A stretch of 64,000 nt of DNA, taken from the NCBI RefSeq assembly GCF_029369745.1, contig NZ_CP120210.1, positions 3,348,001 to 3,412,000 of the forward strand, read 5' to 3'. Origin of the DNA: Amycolatopsis sp. QT-25 (lineage in GTDB: Bacteria; Actinomycetota; Actinomycetes; Mycobacteriales; Pseudonocardiaceae). Shown here in pieces: positions 1-8,741 of this stretch (positions are counted from its first letter, which is position 1; every line of letters starts with the position of its first letter). The position numbers and the translations under genes are program-made. The notes below the pieces were generated by a model, which saw nothing but the letters and a program-made list of their open reading frames with translations, was not told the DNA's origin and did not search any database.

Positions 1-1083
1 GACCTCGGTGAAGAATTCGGCGGGCCGTGGACCGCCGCCCCGGCGCAGGTGCCGCCGGAGCGCGGCCGCCTCCATCGCGGCGACGGTCATGCCCTGCCCG
101 TACACCGGGTTGAAGCTGCACACCGCGTCTCCCAGCACGAGCAGCCCGTCCGGGAACGCGGGCAGCCGCTCGTAACGCCGTCGCACACTGGCCGGGAAGC
201 GGAAGGTCACCGGGTCGTTCACCGGTTTGGCGCCGATGATCGCTTCGTAGACGTCCGGAATGGGCAGGGACCGGACGAACTCGAGGAATCCCGCCTCGTC
301 CGTGGGCGGGTGGTCACCGAGAATTCCGGTCAGGGAGAGGTTGACCAGGTCAGGACCGCTCCTGCCGAAGAACGCGCCCCTGGGGTGGGCGGGGGACGCG
401 ATCGGGTTGATGGACGGGACACCGCCGAGCATGTCGTCGGTGAGTTCGTACTGCCGGGTGGTGTAAGCGAGCCCGATCCTCACCCTGTCTTCGTCCGGCC
501 TGCGGTAACCGAACTCCTCCAGCCAGGCGGGGGTGCGGGAACCCCGCCCGGTGGTGTCGACCACCAGGTCCGCCGTCAGTGTCTCTTCACCGGTGCCGCC
601 GTCGCGTGCCTCGATCTTGACCCCGACGATGCGGGTGCGGTCCCGGTCGGGTACCAGTTCCCGGATGTCGTGACGCTCACGGAAGGTCACGTTGGGCAGC
701 GCGGCGACCTGTCGCCGGACGTGCTCCTCGAGCATCGGCCGGGGCGCGAGCACGGAGATCAGCCCGGTTCGCGCCGGCTTCAGCCGTCGCGCGTTCAGGT
801 ACCAGTGCATCTCGCCCAGATCGCAGCTGGGCACCCCGGCCGCGGTCAGGCCGTCGGTGAGGCCGGGGAACAACTCCTCCAGGATCAGGTGCCCGCGCGC
901 GTGCAGCGCGTGCGCGTGGATCGTGTGCGGGGCACCACGCCGGGGCTCGGTCACGCCGACCACCTCGTCCCGGTCGACGACCAGGACCTCGGCGTACGAC
1001 TCCGCCAGCACCCGTGCCGCCAGGATCCCGGCCATGCTGCCGCCCAGCACCACGGCCCGCTTTCCGGTCTGGTTGTTGGTCAT
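1..1083 (-). CDS. FAD-dependent monooxygenase, 3' end beyond the window
   Basis: Reading leftward from an ATG at 1083, an open frame of 361 codons runs to the window edge with no stop, so the C-terminus is missing. The N-terminus has a Rossmann FAD motif (GGSMAG, residues 14-19). A second flavin-binding motif near the left edge reads [15 protein letters not shown], typical of class A flavoprotein hydroxylases and epoxidases. The family uses NAD(P)H and O2 to hydroxylate or epoxidise a small molecule in the cytoplasm. It faces away from the dioxygenase gene at 1523 across a 439-base shared upstream region, so it is probably a tailoring oxygenase of the enediyne cluster. The substrate cannot be told. 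A family-level call is secure; epoxidase versus hydroxylase is open. Confidence 0.85.
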   Translation of the reverse strand, partial: MTNNQTGKRAVVLGGSMAGILAARVLAESYAEVLVVDRDEVVGVTEPRRGAPHTIHAHALHARGHLILEELFPGLTDGLTAAGVPSCDLGEMHWYLNARRLKPARTGLISVLAPRPMLEEHVRRQVAALPNVTFRERHDIRELVPDRDRTRIVGVKIEARDGGTGEETLTADLVVDTTGRGSRTPAWLEEFGYRRPDEDRVRIGLAYTTRQYELTDDMLGGVPSINPIASPAHPRGAFFGRSGPDLVNLSLTGILGDHPPTDEAGFLEFVRSLPIPDVYEAIIGAKPVNDPVTFRFPASVRRRYERLPAFPDGLLVLGDAVCSFNPVYGQGMTVAAMEAAALRRHLRRGGGPRPAEFFTEV

Positions 1084-1522
1084 GGCTCGTCTCTCCGTCT
1101 CGTTCGGTCCTTCTGCGACGCCCGAAGGCATTGGACGTCGACGGCAAACACAGGTCGGGCTGCTCCGCCGCGGCGAAAGGCGGTCCGATTCCCTCGAACG
1201 GGCACGCGGATCGGCACGATCGAATCGCCGGGTCCTTCTCGGCGAGGATCGGGAATGGGAACAAAGGCCGGAGCGGTTCCCTCGACCATCTCATCGGACC
1301 GACCGGGGTCACGTATCACGAAGTGCCGTGTGCCGGTGCGGTTCGCCGTCCGGCGGGTGATACCTGCCGGTGGGCACTATTTGAGGTGCACCGGGTTCTC
1401 GGTCACGACGACAATCGGCGGTATGCCCAGGTCGGCGGAATGGTGGCATCGGCCGGACTTCGGCTGCCGAAATCCTGCCGGGTGACGCCCCGGCACCGGT
1501 GAATCCTGGAGGGTTCAGGCTT
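1084..1522. promoter_or_regulatory. divergent intergenic region, monooxygenase / dioxygenase
   Basis: This 439-base stretch separates two divergently oriented genes and must carry both promoters. The frames crossing it on both strands have the compositional look of shadow ORFs. A GGAGGG at about 1508-1513 is the ribosome-binding site for the dioxygenase ATG at 1523. I see no clear long palindrome. Confidence 0.5.
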
Positions 1523-2371
1523 ATGGCCGATTATCAGTCAGAACCGATCTCGTCAACCTTCGGTGCCCGGATCTCGGGGCTGGACCTCGCCGCGCCGATC
1601 GATCGGGAAACGGTGGACAGCCTGGTCGAAGACCTGATCAGGTATCGGGTACTCGTGGTTCCCGGGCAGAAGCTGGAGCATGCCGACCACATTCGCGTCA
1701 GTCGCCTGTTCGGGCCGCTCGACGTCTACCCGGTGTCGAAGTACGTGGTTCCGGAATATCCCGAGGTGCTGACCATCAGCAATATCTTCGAGAACGGCAG
1801 CCCCATCGGCCTTTATGACGGCGACGAACAGGAAGAGTGGCATACCGATTATTCCTTCAAGAAAGTGATGAGCAAGGCTTCGATGCTTTATTCGGTGATC
1901 GCGCCCGAGGTGGGCGGCGATACGCTCTTCGCTGACACGACGGCGGCCTACGACGAGCTTTCCGACGACCTCAAGGACCGCATCAAGGGATTGCGCGCCG
2001 TGCATTCCATGGCGCATCTGGTGGCCGAGGAACTGAAGACCAATCCGCACAAGAAGCCGCTGACGCCGGAAGAACTCGAGCGGACGCCCGACATCGAGCA
2101 GCCGCTGGTCCGGGCGCACCCGGTCACCGGTCGTGAATCACTGCTGCTCGGCAGCATGATCATCAGCGAGATCGTCGGGCTGGACCCGGCGGAGAGCACC
2201 GCCCTGCTGGACGAACTCCACGCCCACGCGACCGCGGACCGGTACGTCTACCGCCACCACTGGGAGGTGGGCGACCTGGTCATCTGGGACAACCAGGCCA
2301 CGATGCACACCCGGACCCCGTGCGACAGCAAGCGTCACCAGCGGCTCCTGTACCGGACCACGGTGATGTAG
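1523..2371 (+). CDS. TauD/TfdA-family Fe(II)/2-oxoglutarate dioxygenase
   Basis: A 282-residue protein. The ATG at 1523 is preferred over the in-frame GTG at 1499 because GGAGGG lies about nine bases upstream. The family couples 2-oxoglutarate decarboxylation to hydroxylation or another C-H oxidation. The iron ligands are visible as the HxD of EEWHTDYSF near the middle, the distal His in TMHTRTP and the 2-oxoglutarate Arg in QRLLYRTTVM at the C-terminus. Length is normal for TauD/TfdA. The gene is followed 69 bases later by the MFS exporter on the same strand, so the two may be cotranscribed. In an enediyne cluster it is likely a tailoring enzyme for a peripheral moiety; the substrate is not predictable. 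Confidence 0.9.
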   Translation: MADYQSEPISSTFGARISGLDLAAPIDRETVDSLVEDLIRYRVLVVPGQKLEHADHIRVSRLFGPLDVYPVSKYVVPEYPEVLTISNIFENGSPIGLYDGDEQEEWHTDYSFKKVMSKASMLYSVIAPEVGGDTLFADTTAAYDELSDDLKDRIKGLRAVHSMAHLVAEELKTNPHKKPLTPEELERTPDIEQPLVRAHPVTGRESLLLGSMIISEIVGLDPAESTALLDELHAHATADRYVYRHHWEVGDLVIWDNQATMHTRTPCDSKRHQRLLYRTTVM

Positions 2372-2440
2372 CGCGGTCCCGGTCATGACGAGTGCGAGTC
2401 CCTCACCGGGAACCCCGGCAGGTCTGGAAAGGAACTTCTG

Positions 2441-4027
2441 ATGGGTGCGAACGTGGCGGACACCGACGGCCCGAGCGCCGGGCGGCGGGAGTGGATCGGT
2501 CTCGTCGTCCTCGCACTGCCGACCCTGCTGCTGTCGCTGGACTTCAGCGTGATCTACCTGGCCGTTCCGGATTTGAGCGTCGACCTCGGGGCCGACAGCA
2601 CCCAGCAGTTGTGGATCGCCGACATCTACGGCTTCATGATGGCCGGATTCCTGGTGACCATGGGCACCGTCGGCGACCGCATCGGGCGTCGCAAGCTGTT
2701 GCTGATCGGCGCGGCGCTGTTCGGTGTCGCGTCGATCCTCGCCGCGTTCTCCACCAGCGCCGGGATGCTGATCGCGGCCAGGGCGCTGATGGGGATCAGC
2801 GGCGCGACCTTGATGCCTTCGACGCTGGCCCTGATCAGCACGATGTTCAAGAACCCCCGGCAGATGGGGGTCGCGATCGCCGCGTGGATGGCGTGTTTCA
2901 TGGGCGGCATGGCGCTGGGGCCGGTGGTCGGCGGCGCGATGCTGGACAATTTCTGGTGGGGCTCGGTGTTCCTGCTCGGCGTGCCGGTGATGGTGGTGCT
3001 CCTCGCGGTCGCTCCCGTGCTGCTGCCGGAGTCCCGTGACCCGGACGCCGGGAAACTGGACCTGGTCAGCGTGGCGCTGTCCCTGCTCGCCGTCCTCCCG
3101 ATCGTGTACGGCCTCAAGGAACTCCTCAAAGCGGGCTTCGCCGTCCTCCCGGTCGCGTCGCTCTTGGCGGGCGCCGTCTTCGCGGTCGCTTTCGTGAGCA
3201 GGCAGCGGAAACTCACGGACCCGCTGATGGACCTGAGCCTGTTCCGCGACCGCGCGTTCAGCACCGCGCTGCTGGTCGGCTCGATGATCCCGGCACTGCA
3301 GGGTGGCACGTACTTCCTGATCGCCCAGCACCTGCAGGACGTCGAGGGCCTTTCGCCGATCTCGGCGGGGCTTTGGCTGGCGCCTTCGTCGGCGATCATG
3401 ATCGGGACCATCCTCGTCGCCCCCGTGCTCGCCCGCCGCGTCCGGCCCGCCTACTTGTTCTGCGCCGGCCTGCTGATCGCGGCGGCGGGTTTCGTGGTGC
3501 TCACCCGGATCGACGGGCCGGGACAACTGCTGGAACTCTGGATCGGGTACGCGATCATGGCCCTCGGTGTCGGGCTCCCGGCCGGGCTGGGGACCGCGCT
3601 CGTCCTGGCGGCCGCTCCGCCGGAGAAGGCGGGTTCGGCCTCGGCCGTGTCCGAGGCGGGCAACGACCTGGGGGTGGCGATGGGGGTGGCCGTGCTCGGC
3701 AGCATCTGCACTTTCGTCTACCGGAGCCAGTTCGCCGGGCAGGTTCCGGGCGGGTTGCCGCCGTCGGCGACGGCCGCCGCGGACAACCTCGCGGCCGCGG
3801 TACCGGTGGCCGGGCGGCTGCCGTCACCGCAGGGCCCGGAGTTGCTCGCGGCCGCCCGCGCCGCGTTCACCAGCGGCCTCAACACCGTGGCGATCATCTG
3901 CGGTGCGCTTTTCGTCGCGCTCGCGGTGCTCAGTGTGGCCGCGCTCCGGCACGTCCCGGCGTCCGGTGCCGAGGTGCCGGACACCGAGCTCGCCGATACC
4001 GAAGCGGAGCGATCGTCGCGGCAGTAG
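2441..4027 (+). CDS. MFS drug efflux transporter (14-TM DHA2 type)
   Basis: A 528-residue integral membrane protein with about fourteen hydrophobic segments, as in DHA2-type multidrug/H+ antiporters. The loop motif GDRIGRRK (motif A) is present around residues 75-82. The ATG has a GGAAAGGA Shine-Dalgarno sequence just upstream. The family exports toxic small molecules using the proton gradient. Position inside the enediyne cluster suggests product export and self-resistance, comparable to the efflux genes found in other enediyne clusters. It ends 70 bases before the convergent AhpD-like gene, with a strong hairpin between them. Confidence 0.9.
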   Translation: MGANVADTDGPSAGRREWIGLVVLALPTLLLSLDFSVIYLAVPDLSVDLGADSTQQLWIADIYGFMMAGFLVTMGTVGDRIGRRKLLLIGAALFGVASILAAFSTSAGMLIAARALMGISGATLMPSTLALISTMFKNPRQMGVAIAAWMACFMGGMALGPVVGGAMLDNFWWGSVFLLGVPVMVVLLAVAPVLLPESRDPDAGKLDLVSVALSLLAVLPIVYGLKELLKAGFAVLPVASLLAGAVFAVAFVSRQRKLTDPLMDLSLFRDRAFSTALLVGSMIPALQGGTYFLIAQHLQDVEGLSPISAGLWLAPSSAIMIGTILVAPVLARRVRPAYLFCAGLLIAAAGFVVLTRIDGPGQLLELWIGYAIMALGVGLPAGLGTALVLAAAPPEKAGSASAVSEAGNDLGVAMGVAVLGSICTFVYRSQFAGQVPGGLPPSATAAADNLAAAVPVAGRLPSPQGPELLAAARAAFTSGLNTVAIICGALFVALAVLSVAALRHVPASGAEVPDTELADTEAERSSRQ

Positions 4028-4046
4028 CAGGTCCGGACGAACAAAG

Positions 4047-4081
4047 GGCCCCGGCGGGGAAAGGCCGATCCCGCCGGGGCC
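4047..4081. terminator. bidirectional terminator hairpin
   Basis: A perfect 12-bp stem, GGCCCCGGCGGG paired with CCCGCCGGGGCC, closes an 11-base loop. It sits between the converging MFS exporter and AhpD-like genes and can serve both strands. Confidence 0.8.
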
Positions 4082-4096
4082 GTTCGTTCGCCGGGC

Positions 4097-5122
4097 TCAC
4101 GTCGTGGGCACGAGCCACGACCCGGTCCGGCGGGCGGCGGTGAAGCTCGCCCACGACGTCAGTTCCAGCAGGGAGCGGCCGTCCCCGCCACCCACCAGGT
4201 AAGCCCGGACGAGCTCGTCGCCGACCTGATGGGGGGAGAGCGCGGTCAGCAGGGCAAGGAGCCCCGCCGTCCGGTCGCCACTGTCCAGACCGGACGTCCG
4301 CTCCGTCGCCCACGCCCGGCCGAGACCCGGCGGTTCACCGTCCCACTGCCCGGTCAGGTCGAGCACGAGTGCCCGGACCCGGCCGGGGACCGAGCGCTCC
4401 CCGGCGGTTTCGTACGCCCGGGCCGCACGGGCGTAGGCGGACGAGATCGTGGTGTTGCCCGCCGCCCACCCCAGGTCGCCGGGCAACTCGGCTTCGGGCA
4501 GTAGGGCGAGCGAAGCACCTGGCTGGACGGTGACGCTCGCCGCGGTCCCCATCATCGTGCCGAGCAGCTTCAGCGCGCCGGCGCGGGCGATGCCCGGCAC
4601 CCCCGGCGGGAGCGGGCTGTCCCGCAGGAACAGGGTCGCCATCCGGTTGATGTACTGGAAGGCGACCGCGGTCCCCGCGTACTCCGCGAGCGCGGCCGCC
4701 GGGAACGGCGCGGGCCGTGAGGCCGCGCCGTCCCGCGTCGCCACGGCGCGCGCCCAGTCCTCGAGCGAAGCCGGCTCCCTGGCGCCGTCGGGCGCCAGGC
4801 CCGCCAGCGTCGCTTGGTGCACGCTGACGCAGTAGGGACATTCGTTGCCCGCCGACACGGCGGCGGCCACGGTCTCCTTGCCCGCCCGGCTCGCCACTCC
4901 GTCCGCGACGAGTACCTCGCGCAGCAGGATCCAGGTCGCCGCGAGCAGGTCCGGGGCGGGGGAGTGCAGTGAGACGGGCGGGGCGATCAGGCCGAAGTCG
5001 CGTTCGCACTGGGCGTAGATCGTCCGCACCCGGCCCGTGGCGGCACCGGGGCGCACGGCGTCGAGATGCCGGATGTGGGCGATGGATCGCCGTCCGGCGA
5101 TCTTCAGCGGCGTGCCCGCCAT
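4097..5122 (-). CDS. AhpD-like / carboxymuconolactone decarboxylase-family protein
   Basis: A 341-residue protein with one AhpD-type redox motif, NECPYCVSVH at about residues 113-122. This CxxC-xxx-H signature belongs to the alkylhydroperoxidase D / CMD fold. It is longer than simple AhpD proteins (about 175 residues), suggesting a duplicated or extended helical fold. Family members use the Cys pair for peroxide or disulfide chemistry. It is the last gene of the leftward operon, starting two bases after the GMC oxidoreductase stop. Such proteins recur in enediyne clusters, where their role is unsettled; possibilities are redox protection or handling of an oxidised intermediate. Confidence 0.8.
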   Translation of the reverse strand: MAGTPLKIAGRRSIAHIRHLDAVRPGAATGRVRTIYAQCERDFGLIAPPVSLHSPAPDLLAATWILLREVLVADGVASRAGKETVAAAVSAGNECPYCVSVHQATLAGLAPDGAREPASLEDWARAVATRDGAASRPAPFPAAALAEYAGTAVAFQYINRMATLFLRDSPLPPGVPGIARAGALKLLGTMMGTAASVTVQPGASLALLPEAELPGDLGWAAGNTTISSAYARAARAYETAGERSVPGRVRALVLDLTGQWDGEPPGLGRAWATERTSGLDSGDRTAGLLALLTALSPHQVGDELVRAYLVGGGDGRSLLELTSWASFTAARRTGSWLVPTT

Positions 5123-5124
5123 CG

Positions 5125-6777
5125 CTAACGCACCGCCAGATCCGACACCAGCGGCAGCGTGCCGCGGCGGCCCGCGATCTCACCGAGGGGCGAGGGCGCG
5201 CCGTACTTCACCGAGACGCCGCGATCCTTCGCGGCTTGGACGATCCCGGGCATGGCGCGTTCGGCGAGTGCCGCGATGGTCAGCGCGGGATTGACCGTCA
5301 GCGCGCCGGGCACCGCCGAGCCGTCGGTGACGAAGATACCGGGGTGCCCGCGCAACTCGTGCCGGTCGTCCAGCGCCGACGTGGCGGGGTCGTCGCCGAT
5401 CCGGCAGGAAGCCAGTGGGTGCACGGTGTACGCGCCGACGACGTCGTTGGTCCACGGCATGACCTTGGCCAGCCCGTCGCGTTCCATCACCGCCTTGACG
5501 GCCGCGTCCGAGATCTCCCAGCCGTGCCGGGTGTTCGCGGTCGGCTCGTAGCTGATCGTGCCGCGGCCGAGCATCTGCTGCGAGATCCGGTGGGCGTTAC
5601 CGGTCGGTGGTGGCGGGCCGAACACGCCTTCGTTGTCGTCCTCGCTCATGGTGAACGTGGTCAGCCACGACTGCCACTTGCCGACGATCTCCTTCTTCTC
5701 CCGCCCGAACCAGCTCGGCGCGGCCGCGCCGGGGACCTGAGCCAGGATCGTGCCGAACCCCGGCGGGAAGTACAGCTGTTCCAACGAGAACCGCGAATAC
5801 TCGGGCAGGCTGGCGTCGAGGTCGTCCCAGCTGGCCACACACGGGCCCTTGCCGATCTGGTTGGCTTCGTAGGCCCGGCCGTCGCCCCGGTCGAGGCCGA
5901 ACAGCTCACGGGCCCTGTCCTCGTCGACGATCGCGGTGTTGAGCCGTTCCCCGTTGCCGGAGAAGTAGCGGCCGACCGCGTCCGGCATTCCGCCGAGCGC
6001 GGCGGCGGACCGTTGCAGGATCACCGGCGTCGCGCCCGCGCCCGCCGCCATGATCACGATCTTGGCGTCGATGACGCCCTCGTCGTGGAGGATCCGGTAG
6101 TCCTCCGCGTCGACGGTCGAATAGTGCACCCGGTAGCCGCGGTCGGTGCGCGAGAGCCGCTGTACCTCGTGCAGGGGCCGGATCTCGGCACCGCACGCGA
6201 CCGCGGCGGGCAGGTAGTTGAGCAGCAGCGAGCGTTTGGCGTCGAACCGGCAGCCGGACATCATCCAGTTGCAGTTGGTGCAGCGGTCGACGTCGATGGC
6301 GACGGGTACCGGATTGGCCGTGCGGCCCGAGTGGTTGCACGCGGCGGCGAACAAGCCACCGGCGTAGGTCACCTGGTTCCAGTCCGACATGGACACCGGC
6401 AGGGCCTCCGACACGCGGTCGTACCACGGCTCGAGGGTGTCGCGGGAGATCGACGACGGCCACATGCGGCGCCCGATCGAGCCTTGGCGGTCGAAGACGA
6501 ACTTCGGCGCGCGGGGCATGGCCGCGAAATAGACGACGCTGCCGCCGCCGACACAGTTGCCGCCCAGCAGGCTCATTCCGTCACCGACGACGAAGTCGAA
6601 GATCCGGGTATAGGAAGAGCCGAGCAGGAAGTCGTGCTCGAACTCCTCGCTGCGCACCCACGGCCCGCGTTCGAGCATGACGACCTTGGCGCCGCCGGCG
6701 GCCAGGTGGTAGGCGGCGACGGCGCCGCCGAAACCCGTGCCGATCACGAGGACGTCGGTGGATTCCGTGCTGTTCAC
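5125..6777 (-). CDS. GMC-family FAD oxidoreductase
   Basis: A 550-residue protein, starting at a GTG whose first bases overlap the stop of the preceding gene. The N-terminus has the ADP-binding motif GTGFGGAV at about residues 13-20. The C-terminus has the GMC signature, with the catalytic-loop His in TVHPLASCRIG and the flavin-contacting VTDGSAVPG/NPALTI block. A Cys cluster, CTNCNWMMSGC, sits mid-protein and marks the cholesterol-oxidase-like subgroup. The family oxidises alcohols or dehydrogenates polycyclic substrates with FAD. From memory, oxidoreductases of this type (the E9 set, as SgcE9/NcsE9) accompany nine-membered enediyne cores. Here it lies with the P450 and small helical protein in one operon, so action on the nascent warhead is likely. 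Confidence 0.9.
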   Translation of the reverse strand: MNSTESTDVLVIGTGFGGAVAAYHLAAGGAKVVMLERGPWVRSEEFEHDFLLGSSYTRIFDFVVGDGMSLLGGNCVGGGSVVYFAAMPRAPKFVFDRQGSIGRRMWPSSISRDTLEPWYDRVSEALPVSMSDWNQVTYAGGLFAAACNHSGRTANPVPVAIDVDRCTNCNWMMSGCRFDAKRSLLLNYLPAAVACGAEIRPLHEVQRLSRTDRGYRVHYSTVDAEDYRILHDEGVIDAKIVIMAAGAGATPVILQRSAAALGGMPDAVGRYFSGNGERLNTAIVDEDRARELFGLDRGDGRAYEANQIGKGPCVASWDDLDASLPEYSRFSLEQLYFPPGFGTILAQVPGAAAPSWFGREKKEIVGKWQSWLTTFTMSEDDNEGVFGPPPPTGNAHRISQQMLGRGTISYEPTANTRHGWEISDAAVKAVMERDGLAKVMPWTNDVVGAYTVHPLASCRIGDDPATSALDDRHELRGHPGIFVTDGSAVPGALTVNPALTIAALAERAMPGIVQAAKDRGVSVKYGAPSPLGEIAGRRGTLPLVSDLAVR

Positions 6778-7340
6778 GCGGGGCTCCCCGAGGCAGTGGT
6801 GTGCGGGTGGAGTTCGGCGAACTTCCGCCGGTAGGAGTACGCGGGAAAGCGCCAGAGGCCGTCGGCGTCCGGAGGCGCGAACCCGGTGGCGGCCAGTCCC
6901 GGATGCCCGGCGGCGAGCGCGTCCACGGTGTGCATGTGCGCGGCCGTGTCGAAGGCCATGTTGCTGAAGAGGGCCAACCCGACCCATGCCTCCTTCTCGG
7001 GGTGCCCCGGCGCGAGCAGTTCGCCGACCAGCTCGGTCCGGTCGTCGAAGGAAAGCGCGACGAACGGGGGGATCCCGGAGTCCAAAGTGGTCCCGAGTCT
7101 CGCGGCACGGGCCGTCGCGTGTCCATTGAGGACGGTGGTCAACCCGTCCAGCAGGTCGACCAGGCCGGCCGCGGGCGTCTCCAGGAGTTCGATCGCACCC
7201 GCCGCCACGGCGCCCTGCCCGGTGGACGCGCCCGCGATCGCCCGGTCGTCCGGCGAGCGCTTCTCCCCGGGGATGATGGTGTCCGCGAACGCTTCGAGCG
7301 TCATCGTCCGCCTGCGGCGTTCGGCGTTGTCTGGTGGCAT
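6774..7340 (-). CDS. DUF5987-like enediyne-associated protein
   Basis: A 188-residue, largely helical protein without signal peptide. The start is fixed by an AAGGAG ribosome-binding site seven to eight bases upstream of the ATG. The N-terminal TMTLEAFADTIIPGE is typical of the small accessory proteins encoded beside GMC oxidoreductases, resembling the small subunits of membrane gluconate dehydrogenases. It overlaps the GMC gene by four bases (GTGA), so the two are translationally coupled. The likely role is partner or chaperone of the GMC enzyme. DUF number and complex formation are inferred from recall and context. Confidence 0.7.
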   Translation of the reverse strand: MPPDNAERRRRTMTLEAFADTIIPGEKRSPDDRAIAGASTGQGAVAAGAIELLETPAAGLVDLLDGLTTVLNGHATARAARLGTTLDSGIPPFVALSFDDRTELVGELLAPGHPEKEAWVGLALFSNMAFDTAAHMHTVDALAAGHPGLAATGFAPPDADGLWRFPAYSYRRKFAELHPHTTASGSPA

Positions 7341-7379
7341 GACTCTGTCTCCTTCTTGGCGGATGTCGGGATGCCGGGA

Positions 7380-8741
7380 TCAGGCGCGGCGGACCGACAT
7401 CGGGAGCCGGTCGCGGATGCGCAGGGAGAGCATCGCTTCCGGAACGACGCGATAACCGGGGGTTTTGACCAGCTTGAGCGCGCGGGTGACACTCGCGATG
7501 ACGAAGACCGCTTCGAGCATGCCCAGGCTGTTTCCGACGCAGAACCGCGGACCGGCGCCGAACGGGATGTAGGCGTACCGCGGCCGGTCGGTCGGGTTCG
7601 CCGGATCGAACCGGTCCGGGTCGAACTCCGACGGCGCGTCCCAGAACGCCGGATGGCGGTGCAGCGTGTACGGACTGACGATCACGTCGGCGCCGGCGGG
7701 CACGGCGTAGCCACCGATCACGTCGGCCTCCTGCGCGATCCTGGGCAGCAGCCACACCGGCGGGTAGAGGCGCATGACCTCTTCCACCACCGCCGCGGTG
7801 TAGGTCAACCGGTGCAGGTCCGCGTGGACCGGCGGCCGGTCACCCAGTACGTCGACCGCTTCGGCGTGCAGCCGCTCCCACACTTCAGGATGGCGGTCGA
7901 GCAGGGCGAACGCCCAGCCCAGTGTGCTCGCCGTCGTCTCGTGTCCCGCCAGCAGCAAGGTGATCAGCTCGTCGCGCGCCCGCCGACCGGCGGCCAGGGG
8001 GTCGTCGTCTTCGGCGGCGGAGGCGATCAGCCGGGTCAGGACGTCGTCGGCGTCCGGGACCGGGCTCTGCCGACGTTCCGCCAGCAGTCTGTCGGCGACT
8101 CCGCGCAGGTTGGCACGGGCCGCGCGGAACCGGCGCTGCTTGGCCAGTGGCAGCCAGGACGGCACCAGGTTCATCGTCACGGCTTCGAACATCGCCTGGT
8201 CCTGCACGGCTTCGAACGAATGCCCCACCGCGTCGAAGCGGCCGAGGTCGGCGTCCAGCAGGGTCCGGCCGAGTACCCCGAGGGTCAGCCGGGTCATCTC
8301 CTGCAGAACGTCGACGGGCTCGCCGTGTTCGTGTTCGCTGAGCCTGGCCACCAGTTTCCCGGCCTCGTCGGCGACGATGTCCGCCTGCCGGGCGATGCGC
8401 TTGTGCTGGAAGACCGGTTGGATGGTCTTGCGCTGCTTGCGCCACAGGTCGCCTTCGCTGGTCAGCAGGCCGTCACCGAGTGCCCGTCGTGATTCCGCCA
8501 GACCGATGCCCTTGTGGTAGTTCGCGCTGTTGTCCGCGAGCACGTGCTTGGCGTAGTCCGGGTGGTTGAACAGGTACATCGCCTTCGGCCCGATGGCGAT
8601 CCGCACGGCGTCACCGTGCCGCTGCGCCGCCGACGTCATCAGTCCGAGCCGGTCGGTGAACAGCATCCTCAGCAGGTTGAGCGTGGCCCGGCGCGGTGGG
8701 CCTGGGGGTACCTCGCGCCGGACCACGAGCCGGGTGGTCAT
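7380..8741 (-). CDS. cytochrome P450 of the enediyne core
   Basis: A 453-residue class I-type P450. The heme-binding loop FGAGPRFCVGN places the thiolate ligand at Cys401; the I-helix carries AGHETTAS and the K-helix ExxR is present as EEVMRLYP. No membrane anchor is seen. Its ATG overlaps the stop of UnbU (ATGA), showing translational coupling. It resembles the CYP genes (SgcE7/NcsE7 position) that precede the small helical protein and GMC oxidoreductase in nine-membered enediyne clusters. Expected role: oxidation of the polyene or early enediyne core, with electrons from a ferredoxin encoded elsewhere. Confidence 0.9.
   Translation of the reverse strand: MTTRLVVRREVPPGPPRRATLNLLRMLFTDRLGLMTSAAQRHGDAVRIAIGPKAMYLFNHPDYAKHVLADNSANYHKGIGLAESRRALGDGLLTSEGDLWRKQRKTIQPVFQHKRIARQADIVADEAGKLVARLSEHEHGEPVDVLQEMTRLTLGVLGRTLLDADLGRFDAVGHSFEAVQDQAMFEAVTMNLVPSWLPLAKQRRFRAARANLRGVADRLLAERRQSPVPDADDVLTRLIASAAEDDDPLAAGRRARDELITLLLAGHETTASTLGWAFALLDRHPEVWERLHAEAVDVLGDRPPVHADLHRLTYTAAVVEEVMRLYPPVWLLPRIAQEADVIGGYAVPAGADVIVSPYTLHRHPAFWDAPSEFDPDRFDPANPTDRPRYAYIPFGAGPRFCVGNSLGMLEAVFVIASVTRALKLVKTPGYRVVPEAMLSLRIRDRLPMSVRRA

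Noticed and set aside
49..1485. Long plus-strand open frame opposite the FAD monooxygenase
   Set aside because: It is a shadow of the minus-strand gene in high-GC DNA; the minus frame has clear flavoprotein motifs.
2138..3526. 462-codon minus-strand frame opposite the MFS exporter
   Set aside because: Its translation is rich in His, Arg and Gln with no domain; the plus strand encodes a clear transporter.
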